A DNA stretch of 64,000 nt from Branchipolynoe longqiensis (lineage: Eukaryota > Annelida > Polychaeta > Phyllodocida > Polynoidae): contig CM059189.1 in assembly GCA_030323885.1 (NCBI GenBank), positions 43,677,428 through 43,741,427 on the forward strand, given 5' to 3'. This document shows, one piece after another, positions 31,520-42,779 of this stretch (position 1 is its first letter; the number at the start of each line of letters is the position of its first letter). Below the pieces are notes generated by a model, which did not search any database, was not told the DNA's origin, and saw only the letters and a program-made list of their open reading frames with translations. A program made the position numbers and the translations under genes.

Positions 31520-32160
31520 GGCACAGCGTTAACGCCAAGGTCAAGGATGAATGGCTGCAACAACAAGGTTGCTGGTGTCAACGCTGCGGAAGCTGCGCTA
31601 GACGTGCGTGAATGAATTAGAGGCGGCTAGCGCCGATCTGCTGCTGACACCAGCCAGTGACCCCCACACCCACAACAGGGAGCAGCTCAACCTCCAGGTG
31701 TGTGTCCTCCATCCCGCAGCTACACCAACCAGCAACCAGCAACCAGCAACAGAGCAGCGGCTAGCAGTACTAGCTAGCACCCCACCACACACCACGCCTC
31801 CAGCAGCCATCCACCTCCCCCCCCCCCCCCCCGCCGAATGAACACCTGCCCCAACCATGCACACCACACCACCCACCCACCCACCCGCCCACTGAAACCC
31901 AGCTCCAGCCGTCGCCCCGGTAAGTGCCAGCACATATGTCGGGGTGCAGTGGGGGTCCGCTGGCCCCGGGCCCCCTGAGGGGTGTGTGGCCGGGCCGACC
32001 TACCTGTTGTGGGTGCCTGCTGTGCGTGTGTGCGGGTTTGAGCCAGCCGTGTGTCACGCTGGACGAGGCGGACAGGGAAAGCAAGCTCCGGCCGTGTGTG
32101 TCCCAGTGCATCCAGCGGGGTGAATGGGGACTGGCCTCGGCTTCACACGCAGCCGTAACA
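31520..32160 (+). other. GC-rich segment with a strong splice donor; possible first exon or promoter
   Basis: Among the most GC- and CpG-rich stretches of the window. CCCCGGTAAGTGCC at about 31917 is an excellent donor on the plus strand, so 31520-31919 could be a first (5'-UTR) exon. Farther on, a plus frame contains QPCVTLDEADRESKLRPCV, cysteine-bearing and not obviously repetitive, before it enters a CTG-rich array. No protein family recognised. CAACCAGCAACCAG repeats at 31725-31755 weaken the case. Confidence 0.3.
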
Positions 32161-32720
32161 GGGCGCTGCCTCCTGCTCCTCCTCCTGCCGCTGCTGCTGC
32201 TTCTCCTGCTTCTCCTGCTCCAGCGGCTTACTGCCTACCTATAGATATGCATGTCCGCCTACGCCTTTGCTGCTACTGCTGCTGCAGGTCCTGCTTCTGC
32301 TGCTACTGCTGCTCCAGCGGCTTACCGCCTATAGATGCATGCCCGCCTAAGCCATTTCTGCTGCTCCTGCTGCAGGTCCTGCTCCAGCGGCTTACCACCT
32401 ACCTATAGATGCATGCCCGCCAAAGCTGTTGCTGCTGCTGCTGCTCCAGCGGCTTACTGCCTACCTATAGATGCATGCCTGCCTATGCCATTGCTGCTGC
32501 GGGTCCTGCTTCTTTCTGTTCCTTCTGCGGGTCCTGCTTCTTTCTGCTCCTGCTGCTGCTCCAGCGGCTTACCACCTACCTATAGATGCATGCCCTCCAA
32601 AGCTGTTGCTGCTGCTGCTGCTCCAGTGGCTTACTGCCTACCTATAGATGCATACCCCCCTACGCCGTTGCTGCTGCTCGTCCTGCTCCTGCTGCTGTGG
32701 CTGTTGTTGTTATCCTTCCA
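32161..32720. repeat. CTG-rich higher-order repeat
   Basis: (CTG)n blocks alternate with GCTCCAGCGGCTTACCACCT and ACCTATAGATGCATGCC; about six units of uneven length. Poly-Leu and poly-Ala frames follow from it. Confidence 0.9.
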
Positions 32721-32744
32721 TTGGTAGATATGCTTGGAAAATCA

Positions 32745-33112
32745 ATGACCAACTGCAAGCTTCCGGCTGCTAGTTTCCATCTGCAAGCTTCCAGGTGCTA
32801 GTTTCTATCTGCAAGCTTCCAACTGCGACCTTCGAGCTGCAAGCTTCTAGCTGCAAGCTTCCAGTGCAAACTTCTACCTGCAAACTTCCACCTGCGAGCT
32901 TTCAGCTGCAAATTTTCAGCTGCCAACTTCCAGCTGCCAGCTTCCAGTTGCAAACTTCCACCTGCAAACTTCCACCTGCAAACTTCCACCTGCGAGATTC
33001 CAGCTGCAAACTTTCACCCTCAAATTTCCAGCTCCGAGCTTCCAGCTGCAAACCTCCAGCTGCCAGCTTCCAGTTGCAAACATCCAGCTACGAGCTTCCA
33101 GCTGCAGGTTTC
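32745..33112. repeat. 14-bp minisatellite
   Basis: About 25 copies of CTTCCAGCTGCAAA-type units. Confidence 0.92.
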
Positions 33113-33124
33113 TAGCGGTCATAG

Positions 33125-33189
33125 TAGGCGGATTTATATGTGTGTGTAACGGAAGGAGTGAGATGGGGTGTAGGCTAGAATGGTGTGGA

Positions 33190-33247
<58 letters not shown>

Positions 33248-33540
33248 ATTGTGTGGAGCGTTTGTGTGTATGAGTGTGTGTGGGGGGGGCGCGGGGGGGT
33301 GTATGCATGTGTTCTTATGTGGTGTGGGGGAGGTTTATGTGTGTGAGTGTGTGGGTGTGTGAGATTGTGTGGAGCGTTTGTGTGTATGAGTGTGTGTGGG
33401 GGGGGGGGGGGGGGGGGGGTGTATGCATGTGTTCTTATGTGGTGTGGGGGAGGTGTATGTGTGTGAGTGTGTGGGTGTGTGGAGTGGGTGTATGTGCAGG
33501 CGGTGGATGTGATGGAGAAGTGAAGGCGGGTGTGATGTGA
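33125..33540. repeat. GT/GGGT minisatellite with a 124-bp duplication
   Basis: (GT)n at 33190-33245, then two copies of a block with GAGATTGTGTGGAGCGTTTG starting near 33245 and 33360, each with a G-run. Confidence 0.9.
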
Positions 33541-33698
33541 TCAGGGTGTGATAAAGTGGGATGAAGGTAATTAATTAGTATGAGGCTTCAGTAAGATTAT
33601 GGAGGGTCGGTGTCTGTGAGGGCTGGAAGTGTGGGGTGTGGAGGTGGGGAAGGGAGAGGAGCGGGTGGGATGGCTGGAGAAGGTGGGTGTGAGTGTAA

Positions 33699-34336
33699 TA
33701 CCCCTGTCACACTATGACGTAACGAGCCAACGTGAGCCTAACGTGGTCATTTTTCGTCATTACGTTGGGTTACGTCATGATGACGTCAGAATGACGTCGA
33801 GCTACATCACATTACGTCGTGTTACGTCGAGTTACGTCGAGGTTTTGGACATGTTCAAAAATGTTGACGTAGCTCGAACGTAAGGGTTTACGTTCGCCGT
33901 ACGTTCTGTTCATGTTCAGTGAACGTCAATGACGTTAAACGGACGTTTTTTCCAACGCTGCTCACTACGTTCAACTACGTTCCACTACGTTGACCCACAT
34001 TAAACCGAGTGCAAATGCCCACGTGGCGTAATGGGAACGTCAGGAGAACGTCAGGAGAACGTGCATTCAACGTACGTTCAATGTCTCATGACGTAGGTAA
34101 CGTCACGTAACGTTCTTCTGGCGATGGAATAACCTTCATAACGTTCCGTGAGCGTAATGACATTGTCCTCTCTCATTGAATGACGGTATTACTACGCTTT
34201 ACCGACGTTACGCTCTCGTCCACTACGCTGCATCCACGTTCAACTTGTGCTCAAATTTGCATACTACGCCCAGAAGTTCAACGTTCTTCACGTTCTCCCT
34301 ATGCTGACGTCATTACGTCGTAGTGTGACAGGGCCA
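33699..34336. mobile_element. H-MITE, 638 bp
   Basis: TACCCCTGTCACACTATGAC to GTCGTAGTGTGACAGGGCCA, TAA at 33696-33698 and 34337-34339. The interior is dominated by ACGTT/ACGTC words. Confidence 0.92.
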
Positions 34337-34392
34337 TAACCCAGTTGGCATCGTGAGTGTGATAGTTTGTAGAATGTGTGAGTGATGGTTGG

Positions 34393-34580
34393 GTTTGTTT
34401 GTTTGTTGTTGTTTTACGTCCTAGCAACATCTATGGTCATATCAGGACGGGTACCGACTTGGGACAGTGCGCACTCATGGCGACTTTATAGTGATGTCTC
34501 ACTGGGAAACCAGGCCGCCGGCACCATGACCTGGTATCCCACTCAGTCACATTATCCTGACACTGAGCACACCAGCCCTC
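34393..34580 (-). mobile_element. SINE-A, 5'-truncated
   Basis: TTTGTTTGTTGTTGTTTTAC tail and body up to CATTATCCTGACACTGAGC. Confidence 0.88.
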
Positions 34581-35500
34581 CGTGATTGGGTGAGGTATGG
34601 TTGAGTGAGGGTGACTGATGGTCGGGTGAGGGTGAGTGATGGTTGGGTGATGCTGAGTGATGGTTGGGTTAGGATGAGTGATGGTTGAATGAGGGTGAGT
34701 GATAGTTGTGTGAGGGTGAGTGGTGGTTGTGTGAGGGTGTGTGATGGTTGGATGAGAGTGAATGATAGTTGTGTGAAAGTGAGTCATGGTTGTGTTAGGG
34801 TGTGTGATGGTTGGGTTAGGGTGAGTGATGGTTGTATGAGGGTGGGTGATGTTTGGGTTAGGGTGAGTGATGGTTGGGCGATGGTGAGTGATGGTTGGGT
34901 TAGGGTGAGTGATGGTTGGGTTAGGGTGAGTGATGGTTGGATGAGGGTGAGTGATAGTTGGGTGAAGGTGAGTGATGGTTGTGTGAGGGTGTGTGATGGT
35001 TGGGTGAGCATGTGTGATGGTTGGATGAGGGTTAGTGATGGTTGTGTGAGGCTGAGTGATGGTTGTGTGAGGGTGTGTGATGGCTGCATGAGTGTGAGTG
35101 ATAGTTGTATGAAGGTGAGTAATGGTTGTGTGAAGGTGTGTGATGGTTGTGTGAAGGTGTGTGATGGTTGGATAAGGGTGAGTGATGGCTTGGGGAGGCT
35201 GAGTGATGGATGAGGGTGAGTGATGGTTGGATGAGGGTGAGTGATGGTTGGATGAGGGTGAGTGACGGCTGGGTGAGGTTGATTGATGGTTGGATGAGGG
35301 TGAGTGATGTTTGGGTGAGGGTGAGTGACGGTTGGGTGAGGGTGAGTGATGGTTGGGTTAGGGTAAGTGATGATTGGGTGATGGAGTGGTGGTTGGGTGA
35401 TGGAGAGTGCTGGTTGAGTGATGGAGAGTGATGGTTGGGTGATGGAGCGTGATGGTTGGGTGAGGGATAGTGATGGTTGGATGAGGGTGAGTGAACATGA
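34580..35500. repeat. 21-bp minisatellite
   Basis: About 42 units of GAGTGATGGTTGGGTGAGGGT type. Because 21 is a multiple of three, frames stay open for up to 242 codons; heptapeptide strings such as RVSDGWV are products of this. Confidence 0.95.
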
Positions 35501-35588
35501 GAAATAGTTCATTGCCGGTGTTGCAGTAATGGTAAAGGTGTGAGTTGTGCATGTGAGAGATGTTGACGGGGAAGTATGTGTACCTTCT

Positions 35589-35968
35589 CAAAGACACTAT
35601 AATACTAAGACAGCTCACTCCCTATCTCTCCAATGGTAATGTAAATTTTGCAGTGACACCTTGTGGTGGGTTTGATCAGCCGGCTGCTGGTTGGTGTTTC
35701 ACATGTAAACACATACAATTATATTATACATGAGATAGGTAAGTATGAATACACATCAATATGAAATTGCTATGAATAAATACCCATCATCATCAGCATC
35801 ATCATCAGCATCACACCTCTTTCACATTCATATATACATTTATACATATAATATAGCACCTGTTTAACCAAGAGAACAGCCAGCGCACCAAGTGGTGGGT
35901 TTGATCGTTTTGATTACACAGTACAGGCTGAGTGAGCCGTCTTAGTATTATAATTTATAGGGTCTTTG
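35589..35968. mobile_element. K7 element B, 380 bp
   Basis: CAAAGACACTATAATACTAA to TTATAGGGTCTTTG, inverted relative to element A. Flanks ACCTTCT (35582-35588) and ATCTTCT (35969-35975) agree at 6 of 7 positions. Retains the TGGTGGGTTTGATC subterminal words, but the low-complexity core is short. Confidence 0.85.
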
Positions 35969-36029
35969 ATCTTCTGTAAGGGACGGTGAGTGGTGAATGC
36001 AACACGTGGTGCATAGTGAGCTAAGGCAG

Positions 36030-36430
36030 TGGTTGAAGCATGGTGGTGTTGGTGATGGTGGTGGTGGCGGTGGTGGCGGTGATGGCGGTGGTGGTGGTGG
36101 AGGTGGTGGTGGTGGTGGTAGTGGTGGTGGTGGTGATGTTGGAGGTGATGGTGTTGGAGATGATATGGTGGCAGAGGTGGTGATGGTGGTGGTGGCAGAG
36201 ATGGCGGTGGCGGTGGTGGTAGTGGTGGAGGTGGTGGTGATGGTGGTGGAGGCGGAGGTGGTAATGGTGGTGGTGGTGGTGATGGTGATGATGGTGGTGG
36301 TGATTGTGGTGGCGGAGATGGCAGTGGCAGTGGTGGTGGTGGTGGAGGAGGAGGTGGTAATGGTGGTGGTGGAGGTGATGGAGGTGATGGCGGTGGCGGT
36401 GATGGTGGTGATGGTGGTGGTGGTGGTATG
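36030..36430. repeat. GGT/GAT trinucleotide-type repeat
   Basis: Imperfect (GGT)n with GAT, GGA and GGC interruptions. Val/Gly and His/Thr/Pro frames on both strands are artefacts. Confidence 0.95.
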
Positions 36431-36534
36431 GTGAAGGTATAAGTGTTGGTGACGAGTTAAAGTTGCATAGTCCCATAGTTTTGAGTTCATGTCATATCTT
36501 GAGATAGATTTATTAGGTTGATCCTTATGATCTA

Positions 36535-36726
36535 CAGTAAAACCTCTCTAACCGACCACCTCCACAGATCGACCACTTCCCTATATCGATCACTTTATCT
36601 AGGTCCCAAACGATCGCCCATACAATACCATCGTAACAAAATGAAAAACTCCCTAAACCGACCACCTCTCTAAATGGACCATTTAAAGTCGGTCCCATAG
36701 TCGGTCGATTTAGAGATGTTTTACTG
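36535..36726. mobile_element. M-MITE
   Basis: CAGTAAAACCTCTCTAACCG to GAGATGTTTTACTG with TA flanks. Confidence 0.92.
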
Positions 36727-36925
36727 TACATTACTCTAATTTGAAGTAACTTTTACTATAAAATGGCTTAATTTCGAGATATCTTAAGTGAAAACATGTC
36801 AGATTAATTTTGGGGCGTACATCACAAAGCTGGACAACATAAGCTGGACAACAGTGACAGGTCCTATTAAAATGACTAAAGAGTCCCTTCTATGCAGCAA
36901 TAAATGTTCAATGACTGCATCAGTT

Positions 36926-37232
36926 GGTGTTCTCTGTGGCGGAGTGGTTAGAGTATCTGACTTTTTTCTAGGTCAGACTCCTAATCTGAAGGTCAGTGGT
37001 TCGATTCCCCGTGCCCCCAGCTCTGCCAATTTGGATTTCCAACGCTGTGTATAACTTACAGCATCATCAAAGGCCGGTTGCTCTCATACATGTCTATGTG
37101 GTATGGGAGGTTAAAAATCCCTTGGGTCGGTAAAAGTGTAGGCTCAGGCTTTCTATCGACAAACTGTCTAATGGTGAAAACAAGTCCATTCAGACTTATC
37201 CATGATAGGCAGTATAAATCTTCAAGAACCAG
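36926..37232 (+). mobile_element. SINE-C copy, nested
   Basis: TGTTCTCTGTGGCGGAGTGG head, GGTTCGATTCCCC box B, end ATAAATCTTCAAGAA. Confidence 0.9.
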
Positions 37233-37332
37233 TATTTAAGTTGGATATGTAGTATAAAATCTAGGTCAGTGCCTTAGTGGGTTTTTTGGTGTTTTTTTTA
37301 ATTGATGCTTTCAACAGGCTCTGCAGCTTTAA

Positions 37333-37739
37333 GGCTATGAGTGTGAGGCATGAGGTGTGTGAAGGCTTAGGTGTGTGAGCGTGGGGAGGGGGGGGGGCCT
37401 GAATAGGGAGGCGGTGGTTTTAGGCATTCAGGGTGTGGGTATGTGTTAGTGTGTGAGATGGGCAGATGTCTGTAAGACGGGGATCCAAGGAATAGTTATG
37501 ACATTAAGCCTCTGAAAGCCGGTGTTATGAATAGTCTGAGTCTTTAAATATGGTCCATCTTGAGCTTTCCTATTTGTTATGTTCGTCTTAATTATAATAC
37601 CGGACAGGATGCCTGAATTTCAAAGAGCAATGGCTGGCTTCCTGTGTGGGAGGTCGTGGTGTCAAACCGCTCCCGAGTCAAACCAATTGTAAAATATTCC
37701 GATAATGATGCACTGGTGGGGGAATGCAAATGGTCTATG
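37333..37739 (+). other. Unassigned; degraded SINE-A head at about 37603-37690
   Basis: CTTCCTGTGTGGGAGGTCGT..GAGTCAAACCAATTG resembles the SINE-A tRNA part. The rest is TG-rich with a G-run at 37388-37397. Confidence 0.45.
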
Positions 37740-38215
37740 GTTGAAAAAGGTATATAGGGCCAGGTGCACAGATGTTTATGTAGTTGCTGGTGGTGCTTGA
37801 TTCATTGGTAAATAGTCATTGTGTGTTAGTCAGATAGTGTGTAAGGGGAACTTGGAGCTCTACCCACTATCCCCTCCCCCCTCTGATAGTCATGGATCAC
37901 CACACAATCAGCTCAGGGCAGGTGGTGGCCAAGGGAACCACACCGCATGGTGGTGGTGGGCAGATCACTGTAACCATGGGGACACAGGAATGCTTGATGT
38001 TCATTGGTAGAGCTGTAGATGCTTGATTCTCATTGGAGAATGTGGTCAGGTGATATACCATACTGGATCCATGTACCATAATAAACCTCAGGGCTTGGTT
38101 CTCTCTCTACTTTCATTCTTTATACTCTTCCTTTCTCTTTTTGCCTGTATTGATTTCACTATAGCCTGCCTACACAACCACAGATTCCAGCCGTGGACTT
38201 TACATTATGATGTAC
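37740..38215 (+). mobile_element. LTR-like dispersed repeat, copy 2
   Basis: Matches 49352-49812 in order: GGTATATAGGGCC, GATAGTGTGTAAGGGG, ATGGATCACCACAC, TTCATTGG, CATAATAAACCTCAGGG, CTATAGCCTGCCTACACAA. AATAAA sits where an LTR polyadenylation signal would. Confidence 0.55.
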
Positions 38216-38232
38216 ACAATTTATACGTCCCA

Positions 38233-38452
38233 CCACCCAGCCTGGCGCTCAGCATTACTAGGATGTGGCAAGGACTGGTTTACTCAGTATCAGGGTAATG
38301 TGACTGAGTGGGATATTGGGTCACGGTGCAGGTGGCCCAGTCTCACAGTGGAGCAGCACTATAAAGTCGCCATGAGTGTGCCCCGTCGTAACTCGGTACC
38401 AATCGTGATATGGGCTTCGATGTTCCGAGGACATAAAACCCCATTAAACAAA
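38233..38452 (+). mobile_element. SINE-A, 5'-truncated
   Basis: Begins CCTGGCGCTCAGCATTACTA and ends CATAAAACCCCATTAAAC. Confidence 0.85.
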
Positions 38453-38521
38453 CACTACTACCTATAATACCGCTTAAACATAGTTTGGCATGGTTGGACC
38501 GTCCTGCTTGCTTTAGCTATA

Positions 38522-38650
38522 CAGTAAAACCCCTCAAACCGACCACCTCCACAGATCGACCACTCCCATATATTTATCGCTTTATTTGGATCAACCTCCC
38601 TAAACCTGACCACCTCCCTGAATGGACCATTTTAAGTCGATTCCATTGTT
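38522..38650. mobile_element. M-MITE, truncated
   Basis: CAGTAAAACCCCTCAAACCG and family interior; the right terminus is lost near AGTCGATTCCATTG. Confidence 0.82.
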
Positions 38651-38654
38651 AACT

Positions 38655-39459
38655 AGAGGATATTACTCCCTTAGAATCAATTTAGTTTGCACCCTATCTG
38701 GTTTGATGCGGAAGCCAAAAGGTCTAAAATTACTATTAATGTTACTCACTATACTCTACTGAAATACTGCAATACTTACTACAGGCTATTAGGATTACAA
38801 AATAAACTCCAAAACCCTCAAAATAGCAGTGTGAAAGCCAGGGCTGGCGGTGTGGCTCGCTTCCTCTCTCTTGCTCTTGGTTCTCTGTCTGCTGGGTTGC
38901 ATATGCAACACTACCAGTACCCTTCTTTTTATTGTGTATTTTTTCCAGTCATCCTATTAGCCAGACAATCTCATTGGTCAACCTCGCATGTCTATCTAGA
39001 GTGTGGGAGGTGAGAGGGGGGTGGGGGGTGGTAGCCCACACCCAACCCACCTGCCTCCTCCTGCTAGCCTACCAGCATGCATTGTTATCAGACACAATAT
39101 GCTGCGACACTGCAATGTTATTTCACACATACAGTCCCTTGGCATATCTGTAATCTCTAAGAGTAACACCCTCTCCCCTGTGTATCCACACCTGTGCTGG
39201 TGTTGGGCATCTGTCTGGCCTTCAAAGCGCTTATCTAAACACTCTATCAGCATGAACACTGTCAGGCTCTAGCTAGCTTGGTCTTCACAATCTTTGGGAG
39301 CTGTCCACATTGTATTTTATTTGATTGGGAGAGTCTAGACTGTACAATTATATATGTTTTTGCCAGTACTAGTATTTACATTGTATGCAGGTATTGCAAT
39401 ACCTCGGGGAGTTTGACGACCCTGCCCTGCAGAGTTGTAAACCACTGCCTTGTGGTACA
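38655..39459. other. No gene recognised
   Basis: Mixed sequence. A minus-strand frame at 38996-39259 (with LDKRFEGQTDAQHQHRCGYT) has varied composition but no known motif or clear splice sites. Confidence 0.35.
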
Positions 39460-39791
39460 GGTTCTTGACAGAACCGAAGGCTAAGGGAGCAAACCCTGAA
39501 CAGAAAACAATGTCACTGTGGCAGCATCAAGGGCGGTTGATGTATGGAACTCCCAACATCTCCCGACCAGCCACTGCAGGCACAAATAGTTTTGCGCCTG
39601 TCTGGACATGTTCTTGCCAGTGTGAAACCTCTATTTGCTCCCCGAGAGAGTGCTGCTGGTAACTTGCAAAAGCCAGCAGCACTTCAACACTTTTGCAGGC
39701 AGCTTTCATGAAATGTAAATGGAGAGCGGCAGTCAAGTAATGAAAGCAGTCTTTGTCGCATCGCGACCGACAGCATGATGATGATGATGAG
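39460..39791 (+). pseudogene. 3' end of a second LINE family, decayed
   Basis: The broken plus-strand frame includes AVDVWNSQHLP, like the rVWNSLP signature near the C terminus of many LINE ORF2 proteins. The 3' UTR (GTCAAGTAATGAAAGCAGTC..GCATCGCGACC) ends in (GAT)n. It matches the tail at 7865-7978. Confidence 0.55.
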
Positions 39792-40216
39792 TATTTACAT
39801 ATACTTTTGAATCCACATAAAATCATAGACAGGTCCAGGTAAGCAGATACATTTAAACGTATCCATAGATTCTTACTTCAGAGTTATTAACTCCTGTGGT
39901 GTTATTTGATGCATAACCTTCTGGACAATTTGACATTAATTACACTCACACATGACATACATTAGTGCACATTAGGTTCACCATTATTAACATGGCTTAT
40001 AACAATGATTGACGGATTTAGATATTACTGGGATAGTTTTATAAAATGATTTGATAACTATTAGAATGGTCATATAGCAATGATTGAATTATTTAGATAT
40101 TATCATAAAAGCTTTAATATTAGTGTCACAAAAAAAAAAAGATCTTGTTTTAAAGGAAATTAGTTACTCTTATTTTATTTGTGATCCAGGCCCAAAGATT
40201 CGGAATATTTTACACT
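39792..40216. other. No feature recognised
   Basis: A+T-rich; AATGATTGANNGATTTAGATAT is repeated at about 40001 and 40078. Confidence 0.4.
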
Positions 40217-40247
40217 ACCGTCGGTCGATTTAGAGAGGTTTTACTGT
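40217..40247. mobile_element. M-MITE right-end fragment
   Basis: ACCGTCGGTCGATTTAGAGA then GGTTTTACTGTA. Confidence 0.8.
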
Positions 40248-40249
40248 AG

Positions 40250-40605
40250 TTCCCAATCGGTTACCTGTGGGAAACTGTTGCAGGAGCAAAATGTATAAGG
40301 TATACTTGGAGATGACACCACTCTGTAGTCCCAGGCACGATAACAGGAATTGGAAAAATATATATATTTGAAAATGTATTCACTCAGCCAATCTTTCGTG
40401 AGCGTGACTGGAAGGTAACACACGCACACACACGCACACACACACACACGTCGAATCTAGGATTTTCCTCCTCAGATTTATTTACACGATCCGTAAAGGT
40501 AATGAAAATCCACCAAAATAAATCAATAAATCATGAAAAAGTCTCATAAGAAGAGGGTATCCTTATTTTATTGTTCCTTAGATCAGTTAGAACCGTGTCT
40601 CATTC
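40250..40605. other. Unassigned, with a short (CA)n
   Basis: CA repeat at 40421-40450, otherwise featureless. Confidence 0.4.
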
Positions 40606-41800
40606 TAGTGTCTGCAATGACCTCTCAGGAAAGGAGCCACATAGACCGATGGGCCTGGATAGGGGGATTGTATCAGGGAGTCTAGGTGGTTTAATGGGTA
40701 GCACACAAGCCCGGACAGCAAGGTGTGGATTCGAATCATCTATTTGCAATATTTCCCATCCCCCCGCCACACCTATAACACTGGTTGCCGTCACCTGAAT
40801 CCCTTACAAGCTAGGCACCGTTCAACCTACCCTGTGTATATATATATATCTAAGTGCATTACCTGCATGTATGTGTAGTGGTCTGCACTGACCTCTCAGG
40901 CAAGTAACCACATAGACAGGTAGGCGTGGGGAGTGTATTGATATCAGGGAGCCTAGGTGGTGTAATGGTTAGCACACTGGCCCGGAATGCAAAGAGATGT
41001 GGGTTCGAGTCCCGCTCTAGGCGCAGTATTTCCCATTTTCATCACCCCCACGACACTGGTTGCCGTGACCATGATGCTATACAAGCTACGCGCTGTATAG
41101 TTGTTGAACCTACCCTGTGTATGTAAGTGTGTTGCATTGCCTGTATGTATGTAATTGTAAGCATTATAAGACTTACAATTCCAGGGGGACGAGTGTAGTG
41201 GTCTGCACTGACTTCTCAGGCAAGGAGCCACATAGACAGGTAGGCGTGGGTAGTGTGTTGATATCAGGGAGCCTAGGTGGTGTAATGGTTAGCACACTGG
41301 CCCAGAATGCAAAGAGATGTGGGTTCGAGTCCCGCTCTAGGCACAATATTTCCCATTTTCATCACCCCCACGACACTGGTTGCCGTGATCAGGATCCTGT
41401 ACAAGCTTTGCGCTGTATGGTTGTTGAACCTATCCTGTGTATGTATGTGTTAGTGCATTGCCTGTGTGTATGTAATTGTAAGCATTACAAGACTTACAAT
41501 TCCAGGGGGACGAGTGTAGTGGTCTGCACTGACCTCTCAGGCAAGTAACCACATAGACAGGTAGGCGTGGGGAGTGTATTGATATCAGGGAGCCTAGGTG
41601 GTGTAATGGTTAGCACACTGGCCCGGAATGCAAAGAGATGTGGGTTCGAGTCCCGCTCTAGGCGCAGTATTTCCCATTTTCATCACCCCCACGACATATG
41701 TAATTGTAAGCCTTACAACGACTTATGGATGTCAACTATTTATAACACTTACAATTCCAGGGGGGACGAGAGTAGCAGTCTGCACTGACCTCTCAGACAA
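40606..41800 (+). mobile_element. SINE-B tandem array, four to five units
   Basis: Period about 320 bp: GTCTGCACTGACCTCTCAGG recurs at 40883, 41201, 41522 and, diverged, 40612 and 41779. Each unit carries the tRNA-like head GTGTAATGGTTAGCACACTG and box B GGGTTCGAGTCCC. The last complete head (41593) is followed by a shortened body. Open frames of the LARNAKRCGFESRSRR type arise from the tRNA part and are not proteins. Confidence 0.92.
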
Positions 41801-41971
41801 TGAGCCAGCAAAAATGATAGTCATGGTAGGGAAATTTTACGTAATCTCATTTTTTATCCTTTTATGTTGTAACAATACTATGTCTATATGAGTACCTAAA
41901 TTCAATGTTTTTTCCCTCACCTGTTCCTAGTTAGTGAGTAGGCGTGTCACCACACCGCTTGACTTTTCCAG
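41801..41971. other. Possible right end of DIRS copy 1
   Basis: AATGATAGTCATGGTAGGG at 41815-41833 resembles ATGATAGTCGTGGTAGGG at 52289-52306, beside the other DIRS relic. Confidence 0.3.
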
Positions 41972-42680
41972 TCATTTGTTGTAATGTTTTGCAAACGATC
42001 TAGCTGTCTTCCACCCAGCATGTGCAAGAATTCTCTTGACTGAGATTCCTAATTGTCTTGCCTTAGAGACCATGGCTCCGCGCGTTGAGTGAGACGCATA
42101 GCGTCCAGTGTAGACTCCTGCTTGCTTAAGCAGATTGATAGTCCATCTTGCGAGAGTGTCTCTCAAGATAGCTTTATGTGGCCGTATAAAGCTGATTAGT
42201 CGTTGTCTGGAATTTCTGATTCCCCGTGACTTGGATATGTAAGCCCTAATGGCCGAAACTACACATACCCATTTATCCTCTGGAAAATTAGTAATGTGTA
42301 CTGTGGACAGTGGGTCCCCTGTACAATTTGATTTAAGTAATATCTGTGAACCAAATGTAGCTTCTTCCTTATCTATTTCTAGTCCATCTAGTGAAAGTGC
42401 CACAATGGTTTGGCCTCTGTGTCCTGCAATAAGACTGCTAATTTAAATCCTAGGTCTTTCATTGACACATGAATACTATTGATACATCCCAAAACCTATT
42501 ATATTTAGGTTTGGGTGGGTTTCTTTCGTACACCGATCTAATGAACCAGTGTACTAACTGATGTTTCCCAACCGTTTTTCCATCTATTCTTGGTAGAATA
42601 ATGGATAGGGCACATCTTGCTGCGTTAATAGCACCGAATCCTAGTTCTTCGTCTTCTAATATTCTTAGAAATTGTAACAC
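41972..42680 (-). pseudogene. DIRS-type tyrosine recombinase (integrase), frame-broken
   Basis: Tyrosine recombinases of DIRS elements insert circular cDNA without target duplication. The N-terminal core-binding part is at 42459-42680 (FGAINAARCALSIILPRIDG, PPKPKYNRFWDVS). The catalytic part follows after two frame changes between about 42458 and 42400: AGHRGQTIVALSL with the first Arg, HSTRGAMVSKARQLG with His-xx-Arg, ILAHAGW, and FAKHYNK with the nucleophilic Tyr. All four key residues are visible, but no single frame joins them. It lies downstream of RT-RNase H, the usual DIRS order. Confidence 0.85.
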
Positions 42681-42779
42681 TTGAGCTATTGTAGGTTTTA
42701 ACGGTTTGACTCCTCTGAGAAGGCAATGAAGTCCCCATTTCTTTAAATAACTTGTTTATAATTTAACTGTTCCTTTTCT

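Larger units (their letters stand above)
36461..37328 (-). mobile_element. P-MITE with M-MITE and SINE-C inside
   Basis: TTAA at 36457-36460 and 37329-37332. Interrupted at 36535 and 36926. Confidence 0.88.

Noticed and set aside
34670..34960. Telomeric repeat (TTAGGG words)
   Set aside because: TTAGGG occurs only as scattered variants inside the 21-bp minisatellite, never as a tandem hexamer array.
34437..35512. 174- and 242-codon frames with heptad RVSDGWV-like repeats
   Set aside because: A 21-bp minisatellite stays in frame by arithmetic; no start context, splice sites or conserved flanks.
36021..36490. Frames of 145-180 codons rich in Val/Gly or His/Thr/Pro
   Set aside because: Trinucleotide-type GGT/GAT repeat open on both strands.
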